A DNA stretch of 64,000 nt from Ancylobacter aquaticus (GTDB lineage Bacteria; Pseudomonadota; Alphaproteobacteria; Rhizobiales; Xanthobacteraceae): the NCBI RefSeq assembly GCF_004339465.1, contig NZ_SMFY01000002.1, forward strand, positions 372,001 through 436,000, written 5' to 3'. The notes below the pieces were generated by a model, which saw nothing but the letters and a program-made list of their open reading frames with translations, was not told the origin of the DNA and did not search any database. The translations under genes and the position numbers were made by a program. Below, piece by piece: positions 41,475 to 50,356 of this stretch. The first letter of the stretch is position 1. Each line of letters opens with the position of its first letter.

Positions 41475-42605
41475 TCAGGCGGCGGAAAAGCGCCGAAGGG
41501 CGGCGCGGTCGATCTCGACGCCGAGGCCCGGACGGGTCGGAATGTCGACCCAACCCCGCACATGCTCGATCGGCTCGGCAAGCACGGCTTGGCGGAACGG
41601 GTGCTCCGAGCGGTCAAACTCCAGCAATGGCTCGCGCGGGGTATGGCGGGGAGGGGTGTGGGGCAGCACCGCGAGCAGTTGCAGCGCTGCTGCCAGCCCG
41701 ATGCCGGTGCCCCAGACATGCGGGATGTAGCGAATGCCGAAGGCCGCCGCCATGTCGGCGATCTTCTTGCATTCCGTCAGCCCCCCGGCGGCGGCCGTGT
41801 CGGGCTGGATGATGTCCATCGCCCGCGTGGTCAGGATGTCGAGAAATCCCCAGCGCGTCGCCGTGCATTCACCGCCCGCGACCGGAATGGGCTGGCCGGC
41901 CTTCACCTCGCGATAGCTGGCGAGGTCCTCGGGGATCACCGGCTCCTCGAACCACGAAATGTTCTGGTCAGCCACGCAGCGGCCTAGGGCGATGGCGTCG
42001 AGAGCGTCAAATCCGTGATTGGCGTCCAGCATCATTTCGCGCTCCGGACCGATGGCGGCCCGCGTCGCCCGGATGAGCGCGATATCTTCCTCCAGATCGA
42101 GGCCGATCTTGAGCTTCACCGCCTGGAATCCCTCGTCGACGTAACCGCGAACCTCGCGGACCACATAGTCCAGCGGATCGCCCTGTTCCAGCCGATAGGT
42201 GCCGGTCGCATAGGCTTGCACCCGCGTGCGGAGCGGCCCGCCCATGAGGCGGTGTACCGGCACGCCCAACGCCTTGCCACGCAGGTCCCACAGCGCGATG
42301 TCGACGCCGCTGAGGGCCGAAATGACGAGCCCGCGTTGGCCATAATCGCGAAAGCGGCTGTGGAGCACCTGCCAAAGTACCTCGCCCGCCATCGGGTCGG
42401 CGCCGAGCAGATGCCGGCGAAAGCCCTCGATCACCGCCGCGTTCATCCGCGCCGGGCCGTAGCATTCGCCCCAGCCAATGAGGCCGGTGTCGGTGACGAT
42501 CTCGACGATGCACGCCCCGCGACTGCGGGCGCTGTCGAACGACCATCCGAAAGGCTGCGTCAGCTCCGCTTCAAGGATGTGGGTATGAAGGGCCGCTATC
42601 CTCAT
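41475..42605 (-). CDS. Mandelate racemase/enolase-superfamily enzyme (acid-sugar dehydratase-like)
   Basis: The 376-residue product has an N-terminal capping domain and a barrel with the general base KLKIG (K-x-K), metal ligands Asp (MMLDANHG), Glu (WFEEPV) and Glu (VAGGEC), and His in IPHVWGTG. This is the mandelate-racemase-type set used by sugar-acid dehydratases and racemases. AGGAG precedes the ATG and a TGTCGACA operator lies 48 bases upstream. With the SDR next to it, a sugar-acid dehydratase is my best inference; the exact acid is not deducible. Confidence 0.88.
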   Translation of the reverse strand: MRIAALHTHILEAELTQPFGWSFDSARSRGACIVEIVTDTGLIGWGECYGPARMNAAVIEGFRRHLLGADPMAGEVLWQVLHSRFRDYGQRGLVISALSGVDIALWDLRGKALGVPVHRLMGGPLRTRVQAYATGTYRLEQGDPLDYVVREVRGYVDEGFQAVKLKIGLDLEEDIALIRATRAAIGPEREMMLDANHGFDALDAIALGRCVADQNISWFEEPVIPEDLASYREVKAGQPIPVAGGECTATRWGFLDILTTRAMDIIQPDTAAAGGLTECKKIADMAAAFGIRYIPHVWGTGIGLAAALQLLAVLPHTPPRHTPREPLLEFDRSEHPFRQAVLAEPIEHVRGWVDIPTRPGLGVEIDRAALRRFSAA

Positions 42606-42652
42606 TGCACGCTCCTGAAGGCCTAACCCGTGGATGGCGGGAGGTTATCGAG

Positions 42653-42660
42653 TGTCGACA
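42653..42660. promoter_or_regulatory. TGTCGACA operator before the enolase-superfamily gene
   Basis: TGTCGACA followed by TAAATG sits 48 bases upstream of the minus-strand start at 42605. Confidence 0.6.
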
Positions 42661-42803
42661 TAAATGGAAATGCGAAACGGCACCGCCACCCGACACGGCA
42701 GTCACAACCCCAAGCCTTATACCGCAGTGCAAACAAACGTAACGTTGACGCGCGTGAGCCACGCCGCCCGCCGCAGGACCAATTATACTGAATGACTTCA
42801 ATG

Positions 42804-42811
42804 TGTCGACA
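42804..42811. promoter_or_regulatory. TGTCGACA operator downstream of the TctC promoter
   Basis: TGTCGACA begins 15 bases after the plus-strand TATACT box (42784-42789), the position of a classical repressor site around +8. The TctC start is 139 bases further on. Confidence 0.6.
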
Positions 42812-42949
42812 GATTGATTGACAAGCGTCTTTTCATGGTCTTCGATACTGGCAATGGCGCGAAACGCGGCGGGGCTCGTTGGAGAGCGCCGCCGTCTCGC
42901 GCCCAGCGCGCCGCAGAGCGCGCCTTCAGCCAGCATGTGGGAGGAACGA

Positions 42950-43942
42950 ATGCCGAAGATCGACAGGCGCGACGCACTCAAATTCGCCTTGGCCGCACCC
43001 GTTGTGCTGGCCGCCGGGCGCCTCGGTGCGCAGGAATCAGCCGGCGCCGCCTGGCCCACCCGGCCAGTACAGGTCGTCACCGGCTTCGGGCCGGGCGGCG
43101 GTGGTGACATCGCCACGCGCGTCACCTATCAGGCCGTCTCGGAAGTCCTGAAGCAGCCGATGGTGGTTGAGAACCGCACCGGCGGCAATTCGCTGGTCGC
43201 GGCGCAGGCCGTTCTCAGCCTGCCCCATGATGGCTACGCCTTCCTGATGAACGGCCTGCAGCAGCTTGTCACACCGCTGCTGATGAAGGACCTGCCGATC
43301 AACTTCGAGAAGGATTTCCAGCCCGTCACCCAGATGGTGAAATACCCCGAAACCATTTCGGTGGCGAAGGATTCCCAGTGGAAGACCTTTGAGGAGCTGA
43401 TGGCCTACGCCAAGGCCAATCCCGATCGCATCCGCTACGGCACCTCCGGCATAGGCGGCGTTCCGCACATCGTCGCGGAGGCGATCCAGCTTTATGGCGG
43501 CGTGAAGTTCCGCAACATCTCCTACCGGGTTGCTCCCGAAATCGCCCGCGACGTGGTGGGCGGCCAACTCGACCTCGCCGTGCTCAATGTCTCCACCCTC
43601 ACGCCGATGATCCAGGCCGACAAGGTGCGGCTGCTGGCGGTGGGCAACGACACGCGGCTGGAGCAGTTTCCCGACGTGCCGACCCTTGCCGAGCTCGGCC
43701 TGCCCAAGGCCAACCATGCCGATTGGGGTGGCATCTTCACCCCCGCCGGCGTCTCCGCCGATATCGTCCAGCAGATGCAGGCGGCGGTGGCGAAGGCCGC
43801 CAAGATGCCGTCCGCCTATGACAAGCTGGCGGCACAGGGGACGATCATGGTCGGCAGCTCGACGGCGGACTTCACGGCGTTTCTCGCCAACTGGCAGGGC
43901 ATCGTCGAGGAAGTCGTACGCGAAGCGAAGATTTCGCTCTGA
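42950..43942 (+). CDS. Tripartite tricarboxylate transporter binding protein (TctC/Bug)
   Basis: The 330-residue periplasmic Bug-type receptor has a Tat-like signal peptide (RRDALKFALAAPVVLAA, with RR at residues 6-7), then WPTRPVQVVTGFGPGGGGDIATR, YGTSGIGGVPHI and the AGVSADIV helix. GGGAGG lies five bases before the ATG. It delivers a carboxylate to TctA/TctB encoded next. Confidence 0.94.
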   Translation: MPKIDRRDALKFALAAPVVLAAGRLGAQESAGAAWPTRPVQVVTGFGPGGGGDIATRVTYQAVSEVLKQPMVVENRTGGNSLVAAQAVLSLPHDGYAFLMNGLQQLVTPLLMKDLPINFEKDFQPVTQMVKYPETISVAKDSQWKTFEELMAYAKANPDRIRYGTSGIGGVPHIVAEAIQLYGGVKFRNISYRVAPEIARDVVGGQLDLAVLNVSTLTPMIQADKVRLLAVGNDTRLEQFPDVPTLAELGLPKANHADWGGIFTPAGVSADIVQQMQAAVAKAAKMPSAYDKLAAQGTIMVGSSTADFTAFLANWQGIVEEVVREAKISL

Positions 43943-44162
43943 CGTCCGGATGGTCCGACCGCGACATTCGGATTCCTGATGTCGCGACCCGGTCGGTCCA
44001 CAAGCACTAATTTGGTGGAGTGACTTTTGGAGACGGATGGGCACCATCCGTTTCGGTCGATCCACGAGCGACGTCGAACGTGTCCCGGAGGCAATCGCCT
44101 CCGGAAATCACCCTCGGACGGAGCGGCCTGTAGCGGCCGTTCCGCATCCCGGTGGACTGGCC
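43943..44162 (+). other. TctC-TctB intergenic region with stacked hairpins
   Basis: Three hairpins follow the TctC stop: an imperfect one around 43953-44000 (GCGACAT/ATGTCGC core), an 8-bp stem ACGGATGG/CCATCCGT with a 3-base loop (44033-44051), and an 8-bp stem CCGGAGGC/GCCTCCGG with loop AATC (44085-44104). A frame open from 44037 crosses them but has no ribosome site. They probably stabilise or partly terminate the TctC message. Confidence 0.6.
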
Positions 44163-44621
44163 ATGCCTCCGATAAAAAACCTCAACGACGTGATGGTGGG
44201 GCTGGTTCTCATCGCCATCTCGGTTTTCGCGCTTGTGTTGGCCTGGCCGCTCAAGCCCGGCACGCTCGACGCCATGGGACCCGGTTTTTTCCCGCGCTCC
44301 CTTGCCGTCATCGAGATCGGCTTCGGTCTCGCCATCATCGCCCAAGGGATGCTGAAGGAGGGCTCGCCCTTCGAGCGGTGGTTCCCGCGCCAGATCTTTT
44401 TCGTTCTGGCGAGCATCGGCTTCTTTGCCGCCACGATCGACCGCCTGGGCAGCGTGGTCGCCGTGATGGGAACCGTGCTCGTTTCCTGCCTCGCGCGCCG
44501 CGAGACCCGCCCGATTGAGGCGGTGCTGGTCGCGGCGGGCATGGCAGCCTTCGTGGTGCTTGTCTTCCGCGTAGGCCTCGGCCTGCCGCTGCGCATCTGG
44601 CCCTGGGGGTACGTGTACTGA
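44163..44621 (+). CDS. TctB-family small membrane subunit
   Basis: The 152-residue product has four hydrophobic helices, the GTLDAMGPGFFPR motif typical of TctB, and a short GLPLRIWPWGY end. The start at 44163 follows GGTGG; a longer frame from 44037 is possible but less likely. The stop overlaps the TctA start by one base. Confidence 0.85.
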   Translation: MPPIKNLNDVMVGLVLIAISVFALVLAWPLKPGTLDAMGPGFFPRSLAVIEIGFGLAIIAQGMLKEGSPFERWFPRQIFFVLASIGFFAATIDRLGSVVAVMGTVLVSCLARRETRPIEAVLVAAGMAAFVVLVFRVGLGLPLRIWPWGYVY

Positions 44622-46126
44622 TGGACAGCTTCGTCTCGCTCTTTCACGGATTCTCGATCGCGCTGCAGCCGGCCAACCTGCTGTACTGCCTCATCGGCAC
44701 GCTGGTCGGCACGCTTATCGGCGTGCTCCCCGGCATCGGGCCGCTTTCCGCCATCGCCATCCTTCTGCCGATTACCTTCTATCTGGAGCCGGTGTCGGCG
44801 CTCATCATGCTGGCGGGCATCTATTACGGCGCCCAGTATGGCGGCTCTACCTCGGCCATCCTTCTCAACCTGCCGGGCGAGAACTCGTCGGTCGTCACCT
44901 GCCTCGACGGGCACCAGATGGCGCGCAAGGGCAGGGCGGGCCCCGCCCTCGCGGTGGCGGCGCTGGCCTCGCTGTTTGCCGGCGTCTTCGCCACTCTCGT
45001 CATCACGCTGTTCGCACCGCCCATCTCACAGCTCGCGCTGATGTTCGGCCCGGCCGAGTATTTCTCGTTGATGGTGCTCGGCCTCATCGCCGCAATCGTT
45101 CTGGCGCACGGCTCGGTGCTGAAGGCACTGGGGATGATCGTGCTCGGCCTGCTGCTGGGCTGCGTCGGCACGGATGTCGATTCCGGCGCGCTGCGCATGG
45201 CCTTCGGCATACCCGGCCTGTTCGACGGCATCGGCTTCATTCCGCTGGCCATGGGCCTGTTCGGGGTCGGCGAGATCATCCGCAACATCGAGAATGGCCA
45301 CCACCAGTCGGTGATGCAGACCAAGGTGCGGGACCTGTGGCCCTCGCGCGAAGATTTCCGCCGCTCCTGGCCGGCCGCGACGCGCGGCACGTTCATCGGC
45401 TGCATTCTCGGTATCCTCCCCGGAGGCGGCGCGATGCTGAGTTCGTTCGCGGCCTACACTTTCGAGAAAAAGGTGTCGAAGCAGCCCGAACGCTTCGGCA
45501 AGGGCGCGGTTGAGGGCGTTGCCGCGCCGGAGGCGGCCAATAATGCCGGGGCGCAGACCTCGTTCATTCCCCTGCTGACGCTCGGCATTCCCTCCAATGC
45601 GCTTATGGCGCTGATGGCCGGTGCACTGCTCATCCACGGCATCCAGCCAGGGCCGCGGGTTATCACCAATAACCCGGAGATCTTCTGGGGACTTATCGCC
45701 TCGATGTTCGTCGGCAACCTGTTGCTGGTGGTCATCAACCTGCCGCTGATCGGCCTGTGGACCCAACTCCTGCGCGTGCCCTACCACCTATTCTACCCGA
45801 TGATCCTCGTCTTCTGCTGCATCGGCGTGTTCACCGTGAACAACAGCGTGCTCGACGTCATGCTGCTGATGGTCTTCGGTTTCTTCGGCTACATGTTCAT
45901 CAAGTGGCATTGCGAGCCGGCGCCGCTGCTGCTCGCCTTCGTGCTCGGGCCGCTGATGGAAGAGAATCTGCGCCGCGCCATGCAGGTCTCCTATGGCGAC
46001 CCCGCCATCTTCGTCACCCGGCCGATCAGTGCGGTGCTGCTGGCGGTTGCGGCGGGGTGTCTCGTGCTGGTGTTGCTTCCCGCCTTCCGGCGAACCCGCG
46101 AAGTCGCTTTCCAGGAGGAGAGCTGA
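44621..46126 (+). CDS. TctA-family large permease subunit
   Basis: The 501-residue protein has about twelve membrane helices and the TctA signatures GTLVGTLIGVLPGIGPLSAI, YYGAQYGGSTSAILLNLPGE and GILPGGGAMLSSF. It forms the sodium- or proton-driven uptake channel with TctB. Its start overlaps the TctB stop (TGATG). Confidence 0.95.
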   Translation: MDSFVSLFHGFSIALQPANLLYCLIGTLVGTLIGVLPGIGPLSAIAILLPITFYLEPVSALIMLAGIYYGAQYGGSTSAILLNLPGENSSVVTCLDGHQMARKGRAGPALAVAALASLFAGVFATLVITLFAPPISQLALMFGPAEYFSLMVLGLIAAIVLAHGSVLKALGMIVLGLLLGCVGTDVDSGALRMAFGIPGLFDGIGFIPLAMGLFGVGEIIRNIENGHHQSVMQTKVRDLWPSREDFRRSWPAATRGTFIGCILGILPGGGAMLSSFAAYTFEKKVSKQPERFGKGAVEGVAAPEAANNAGAQTSFIPLLTLGIPSNALMALMAGALLIHGIQPGPRVITNNPEIFWGLIASMFVGNLLLVVINLPLIGLWTQLLRVPYHLFYPMILVFCCIGVFTVNNSVLDVMLLMVFGFFGYMFIKWHCEPAPLLLAFVLGPLMEENLRRAMQVSYGDPAIFVTRPISAVLLAVAAGCLVLVLLPAFRRTREVAFQEES

Positions 46127-46168
46127 CGCCATCGCCAGGCGCGGCTCCCGCCCCCAAGGATCATCCCC

Positions 46169-47380
46169 ATGTCAGCCAGCAATCACCCAGATGCGCGCCC
46201 CGCTCTCGCCCCCAGGCTCCGGCGCGAGGCGATCAGCGTCCCGGCCCTGCGTCTCATGGCCCGCCGCGCGCTGCCGCGTCCGGTGTTCGACTTTTCCGAT
46301 GGCGGTGCGGAGGATGAACAGACCCTGCGCCGCAACGAGGCGGCGTTCGGTCGCTACGCTTTCCTGCCACGCCCGCTCGACGGGGCTGCTGTCCGCGATC
46401 AGTCGTGCCGGCTGTTCGGAATGGACCTTTCCATGCCGGTGATGATTGGCCCCACCGGCCTCGCTGGCCTGTTCTGGCCGGGCGCCGAACAGCTGGCGGT
46501 GCGCGCCGCGAACAACGCCGGCACCGCCTACTGCGCCAGTCACGGCTCCGTCTGCACGCTGGAGGACATCGCCGCCACCGGGGCGCCGAACCGCCTGATG
46601 CAGGTGTTTATCTATCGTGATCGTGGTTTTACCCGTGAACTCGCCGAGCGCGCAGCGGCGGCGGGCTACAAGGCGCTGGTGCTGACGATCGACAACCAGT
46701 TGCACGGCAAGCGGGACCGCGACCTGCGCAACGGCTTCACCATTCCCCCGCGCTTCGGTGCGGCGGACACGCTGGCCATGGCAACCAAAATCCCCTGGCT
46801 GCTGCGCATGAGGCGCGAGCTGCCCACGCTGACTTTTGGCAATTACCGGCGCGAAGGGCAGCCCTCCGACATAGCGTCGCTGGCGGCGCGCATGCACGAC
46901 ATGTTCGACCCGGCGATGACCTGGGCGGATGTCGACGATCTGCGCCGCATCTGGAAGGGCCCGCTCATCCTTAAGGGCGTGCTGCACCCCGCCGAGGCGG
47001 CGGAGGCGGTGGCGCGAGGCCTGGACGGCGTGGTCGTCTCCAACCATGGCGGCCGTCAGCTCGACCATTCGGTAAGCTCGATAGAGGCACTGCCCGCTGT
47101 CGTAGAAGCCGTCGATAGCCGCATCCCGGTGCTGCTGGACGGTGGAATCAGGCGGGGCACCGATGTCGTCAAGGCGCTGGCGCTGGGAGCGTCCGCCTGC
47201 TTCATCGCGCGGCCCTACCTGTGGGCTCTCGCGGTGGGGGGCGAGGCTGGTGTCGCCCATGTGCTGGAGCTTTTTCGCGATGAGATCGACCGCGCCATGG
47301 GGCTGCTCGGCGTATCGGCCCTGAGCCAGCTCTCGCCGAACATGCTGGCCAATGTGGCCCCGATCGGTCCGATCGCTTAA
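46169..47380 (+). CDS. FMN-dependent 2-hydroxyacid oxidase/dehydrogenase (LldD family)
   Basis: The 403-residue TIM-barrel flavoprotein has FDFSDGGAEDEQTLRRNEAAF, the FMN-binding LILKG, the active-site VVSNHGGRQLDH (catalytic His) and LLDGGIRRGTDVVKALALGA. It oxidises an L-2-hydroxy acid to the 2-oxo acid. AAGGAT precedes the ATG, 43 bases after TctA, so it probably acts on the acid imported by the TctABC system. Confidence 0.92.
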   Translation: MSASNHPDARPALAPRLRREAISVPALRLMARRALPRPVFDFSDGGAEDEQTLRRNEAAFGRYAFLPRPLDGAAVRDQSCRLFGMDLSMPVMIGPTGLAGLFWPGAEQLAVRAANNAGTAYCASHGSVCTLEDIAATGAPNRLMQVFIYRDRGFTRELAERAAAAGYKALVLTIDNQLHGKRDRDLRNGFTIPPRFGAADTLAMATKIPWLLRMRRELPTLTFGNYRREGQPSDIASLAARMHDMFDPAMTWADVDDLRRIWKGPLILKGVLHPAEAAEAVARGLDGVVVSNHGGRQLDHSVSSIEALPAVVEAVDSRIPVLLDGGIRRGTDVVKALALGASACFIARPYLWALAVGGEAGVAHVLELFRDEIDRAMGLLGVSALSQLSPNMLANVAPIGPIA

Positions 47381-47393
47381 ATGGAGAGGCGCC

Positions 47394-48353
47394 ATGAGAG
47401 GCGATACGGTCATCCTAACAAGCCGGCTGCCCGAGGCTCTGGTCGACGAGATCCGCAAGGTCGCCACCGTCGTCCTCGGCGATCATCCGGCCAAGGCCAT
47501 GCGTCGCGACGAGGTTCTCGCCCATCTGCGGGACGCAACCGCGATCATCAACCAGAACGAACTGAAGATCGACGCCGCGCTGCTGGACGCCGCTCCGCAC
47601 CTGAGGCTCGTGGCGAATGCTGCGGCCGGCTTCGACAATATGGACGTGGCGGCGATGCGCGAGCGGGCCGTGATCGGCACCAACTGCCCCGACGCCTACT
47701 CCGCCGATACGGCGACGCACACGGTGGGGCTGCTGCTCGCGCTGACCCGGCGTCTGATCGAGGCCGACGCCTATGTGCGCTCCGGGCGATGGCAGGCCGA
47801 AGGATGGATGCCGGGCGGGCGCTGGGACGGCGTGTCACTTGCCGGCAAGCGCTATGGCGTCGTCGGCTACGGCGCCATCGGCCGGCAGGTGGCGCAGCGT
47901 GTGCGTGCGTTCGGCATGGACGTGAGCCACCATTCACCCACCGACACGGGCGAAGAGGGCTGGCTGCCGCTCGACGAACTGCTGGCCACGTCGGACGTCG
48001 TCGGGCTCCACTGCCCGCTCAACACCTCGACCCGCCATCTGATCGACGCACAACGACTGGAACGGATGAAACAAGGCGCCATCCTCATTAATGTCGCCCG
48101 CGGTCCTGTGGTGAAGAATGACGACCTCGTCGCCGCGCTCGAAAGCGGCCATCTCGGCGGGGCGGGGTTGGACGTTTTCGAATTCGAGCCGCTCGTGCCG
48201 GAGGCCCTGTTCGCCATGTCCAATGTGGTGCTCTCACCGCACATGGCGGGCTGCACCGTGGAAAGCCGGCAATCCGCCTGGCGGCTGTGCGTCGACAACG
48301 TATTGGCCGTGCTGGACGGTCGCCCGGCGAAGACGCCCGCCTTCATGCCCTGA
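47394..48353 (+). CDS. D-2-hydroxyacid dehydrogenase (glyoxylate/hydroxypyruvate reductase type)
   Basis: The 319-residue product has the NAD motif VVGYGAIGRQVA and the catalytic trio Arg (NVARGPVV), Glu (FEFEP) and His (SPHMAG). GGAGAGG precedes the ATG at 47394, 13 bases after the oxidase stop. With the LldD-type enzyme it could interconvert D- and L-2-hydroxy acids through the oxo acid. Last gene of the Tct operon. Confidence 0.93.
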   Translation: MRGDTVILTSRLPEALVDEIRKVATVVLGDHPAKAMRRDEVLAHLRDATAIINQNELKIDAALLDAAPHLRLVANAAAGFDNMDVAAMRERAVIGTNCPDAYSADTATHTVGLLLALTRRLIEADAYVRSGRWQAEGWMPGGRWDGVSLAGKRYGVVGYGAIGRQVAQRVRAFGMDVSHHSPTDTGEEGWLPLDELLATSDVVGLHCPLNTSTRHLIDAQRLERMKQGAILINVARGPVVKNDDLVAALESGHLGGAGLDVFEFEPLVPEALFAMSNVVLSPHMAGCTVESRQSAWRLCVDNVLAVLDGRPAKTPAFMP

Positions 48354-48362
48354 CGGCGCGGC

Positions 48363-49142
48363 TCAATCCGCCAAGGTGAGCCGCCCGAATCCCTCGACCG
48401 CGATCGCGACATGGCGTGCCGGCAGGTGGATCGGGGTTGGCACGACCAGCGAGCCGGTGAGCACGGTGGCGCCGGCCTCAAGTCGCTCGCCATTGGCGGT
48501 CAGCTTGCGCACCAGCCAGCCTAGCGCCTCGAAAGGCGAGAGCACCTCGGCGGTGCTGCCGGCATATGTGGCGTCGTCGATTTCGATGGCGCCGGAGAGC
48601 GCGCCGAGCGGTAGTGCGCGCCATTCCGGCATGGGCGGCCCGAGCACAAAGCGGGCATGGAGAAAATCGTCAGCCAGCAGCGTCGGCGCGCCGATATCGG
48701 CCGGCGGGACGCCATAGCGCGCATCGACGACCTCGCAGGCGACATGCGCGGTCGCGACGGCGGCGGCCAGGGCCTCGTCGGAGAGGTCCGACCCGCCGTC
48801 GAGGCAAACACCCATGACGAAGGCGATTTCGCATTCCACCATCGGGGCGATCAGAGGGATGGCCAGCGCCTCGCGCAGTGTGGTGGCGCGGGTGGTGTCG
48901 AAGATGCCGGCATAGACCGGCTCGTCGAGGCCGAAGCTGCGCTGCCCCGCCGTCGAGGTGCAACCGATCTTGTAGCCCACCAGGTTCACGCCCTGCAACG
49001 CCAGCGCCGCGTGAAGACGGTGCTGGAGCCGGTAGCCCTCGCCCATGTCGCGGGGGCGAAATTCAGCTGCAACCGGGTGCCAGTGCGGGCGGGAAGCGCG
49101 CGAGCGCAGGAAGGCGTCGATGGCGCCTGAGGCGTGGTCCAT
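48363..49142 (-). CDS. 2-keto-4-pentenoate hydratase family protein (MhpD-like)
   Basis: The 259-residue product of the FAH fold has GYKIGCTS, VECEIAFVMG and ACEVVDARYG (metal-binding Glu residues) and LTGSLVVP. Members hydrate 2-hydroxy-dienoates or decarboxylate related acids. GGGAGC precedes the ATG; a perfect hairpin GGTCGGG/CCCGACC lies at 49161-49176 in its leader. It lies after the binding-protein gene and terminator of the next operon, so it may have its own transcript. Confidence 0.85.
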   Translation of the reverse strand: MDHASGAIDAFLRSRASRPHWHPVAAEFRPRDMGEGYRLQHRLHAALALQGVNLVGYKIGCTSTAGQRSFGLDEPVYAGIFDTTRATTLREALAIPLIAPMVECEIAFVMGVCLDGGSDLSDEALAAAVATAHVACEVVDARYGVPPADIGAPTLLADDFLHARFVLGPPMPEWRALPLGALSGAIEIDDATYAGSTAEVLSPFEALGWLVRKLTANGERLEAGATVLTGSLVVPTPIHLPARHVAIAVEGFGRLTLAD

Positions 49143-49183
49143 AGGTGCTTAGCTCCCTCGGGTCGGGAACCCGACCACCCAAA

Positions 49184-49209
49184 GAAAAGGACCCCGGCAT
49201 GCCGGGGCC
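49184..49209 (-). terminator. Rho-independent terminator after the binding-protein gene
   Basis: On the minus strand, the 16-base palindrome CCCCGGCATGCCGGGG (49192-49207) is followed by TCCTTTTCTTT. It lies 37 bases beyond the stop at 49246. Confidence 0.8.
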
Positions 49210-49245
49210 CCATGGAGTTACGCCATCGACTTGCGCCGAACCAGA

Positions 49246-50280
49246 TCAGTTAGACTTCGGCTCGGACTTGGAATCGTAGCGCTTCGCCCATTCGGTCAGG
49301 ATCGGCGTGCGGTTGTCGATCGACCATTCGACGCTGTAGTCCTGCGCCTTCTTCGCTCCATCCGGAATGGAGTTCGGCGGGCCACCATTGATGCCATCCA
49401 TGCCGACAGAGCCGTAATACTTGTTGAACAGCTCATGTGCCTCACGGCTGGCGCCCCAGTCGATAAGCACTTTGGCGGCTTCCGGGTTGCGGCTGCCCTT
49501 CACCATCGCGGTCGATTCGATGTCCCATGCTGTCTCGTCGCTAGGAACGAGCAGGTCGATCGGCGCGCCCTTGGTCTTCAGGAACGGGCCTGTCAGGTCG
49601 GTCGAGAGCCCGATGACATACTCGCCCGTCGCCGCGTATTTGCAGGGGGTCGACGAGGAGTTGGTGTAGACCGAGACGTTCTGGTGCAGCTTGTCGAGGA
49701 ACGCCCAGGCCTTCTCGTCGCCCAGTTTCTGGATCCAGCTATGCACATAACCATAGCCGGTGTTGCTCATGGTCGGGTTCGGCATCGCGATCTGGCCCTT
49801 ATAGATCGGATCCGCCAGATCAGCCCAGGTCTTGGGCTTGGGAATACCCCGCTTCTCGGCCTCCACCGTGTTGAAGCACACGATGTTCAGGTACATTTCG
49901 AGCCCGGTCCACAAGGGCGGGTCGTTCTTGTCCCGGAACATCGGCTGAAGGTTCATGTAGTCTTTCGGCGCATACGGCTCGATGAGCCCGTCGCGCGCCA
50001 GCGACACGATGTTCGTTACCGGAACGCCGAAGAGCACGTCGGCGCGCGGATTGGCGCGCTCGGCAAGCAGGCGTGCGTGAATGACGCCGCCGGCATCGCG
50101 CACCCAGGTGATATCGATGTCCGGGTGGGCCTTCTCAAAGGCCTGTTCGTAAGGGGTCAGCACTTCCTTTTGCAGCGTCGAATAGACCGTCAGCTGGGTC
50201 TTCGCCGCTGCGGGGCCGGCCATGCCGACGACGAGAGCCGTCGCGGCAGCGGTAGAGAGCAAGCAAGCAAACCTACGCAT
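49246..50280 (-). CDS. ABC transporter substrate-binding protein (PhnS2/iron(III)-type)
   Basis: The 344-residue SBP has a signal peptide ending GPAAA-K and then LTVYSTLQKEVLTPYEQAF, WVRDAGGVIHARLLAE, NPRADVLFGV, AMPNPTMSNTGYG and YTNSSSTPCKYAATGEYVIG. It matches the proteins annotated as 2-aminoethylphosphonate-binding PhnS2, but no phosphonate-degrading gene is near. It sits behind two CoA-transferases, which points to a carboxylic acid ligand. AAGGAGG lies five bases before the ATG. Confidence 0.9.
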   Translation of the reverse strand: MRRFACLLSTAAATALVVGMAGPAAAKTQLTVYSTLQKEVLTPYEQAFEKAHPDIDITWVRDAGGVIHARLLAERANPRADVLFGVPVTNIVSLARDGLIEPYAPKDYMNLQPMFRDKNDPPLWTGLEMYLNIVCFNTVEAEKRGIPKPKTWADLADPIYKGQIAMPNPTMSNTGYGYVHSWIQKLGDEKAWAFLDKLHQNVSVYTNSSSTPCKYAATGEYVIGLSTDLTGPFLKTKGAPIDLLVPSDETAWDIESTAMVKGSRNPEAAKVLIDWGASREAHELFNKYYGSVGMDGINGGPPNSIPDGAKKAQDYSVEWSIDNRTPILTEWAKRYDSKSEPKSN

Positions 50281-50356
50281 CTTTTCCTCCTTGTTTCCAT
50301 CGCCCATGACGCCCGCCTTGAGGCGGATCTTTCTGGTTTGGTTGCCGGACGCCGCC

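Larger units (their letters stand above)
42606..42949. other. Divergent regulatory gap (enolase-family gene / TctC)
   Basis: This 344-bp region has no gene. It carries two TGTCGACA sites, one for each direction, and a TATACT box at 42784-42789. Open frames crossing it lack ribosome sites. Confidence 0.5.

Noticed and set aside
44037..44162. N-terminal extension of TctB from the ATG at 44037
   Set aside because: The extension crosses two perfect hairpins, has no ribosome site and does not match TctB N-termini.
46172..47467. Minus-strand open frame of 431 codons opposite the LldD-type gene
   Set aside because: Shadow of a strongly conserved FMN enzyme; no protein-like features.
49161..49176. 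Hairpin GGTCGGG/CCCGACC before the MhpD-type gene as a terminator
   Set aside because: It is followed directly by the ribosome site and has no T-run; the true terminator is the neighbouring palindrome at 49192-49207.
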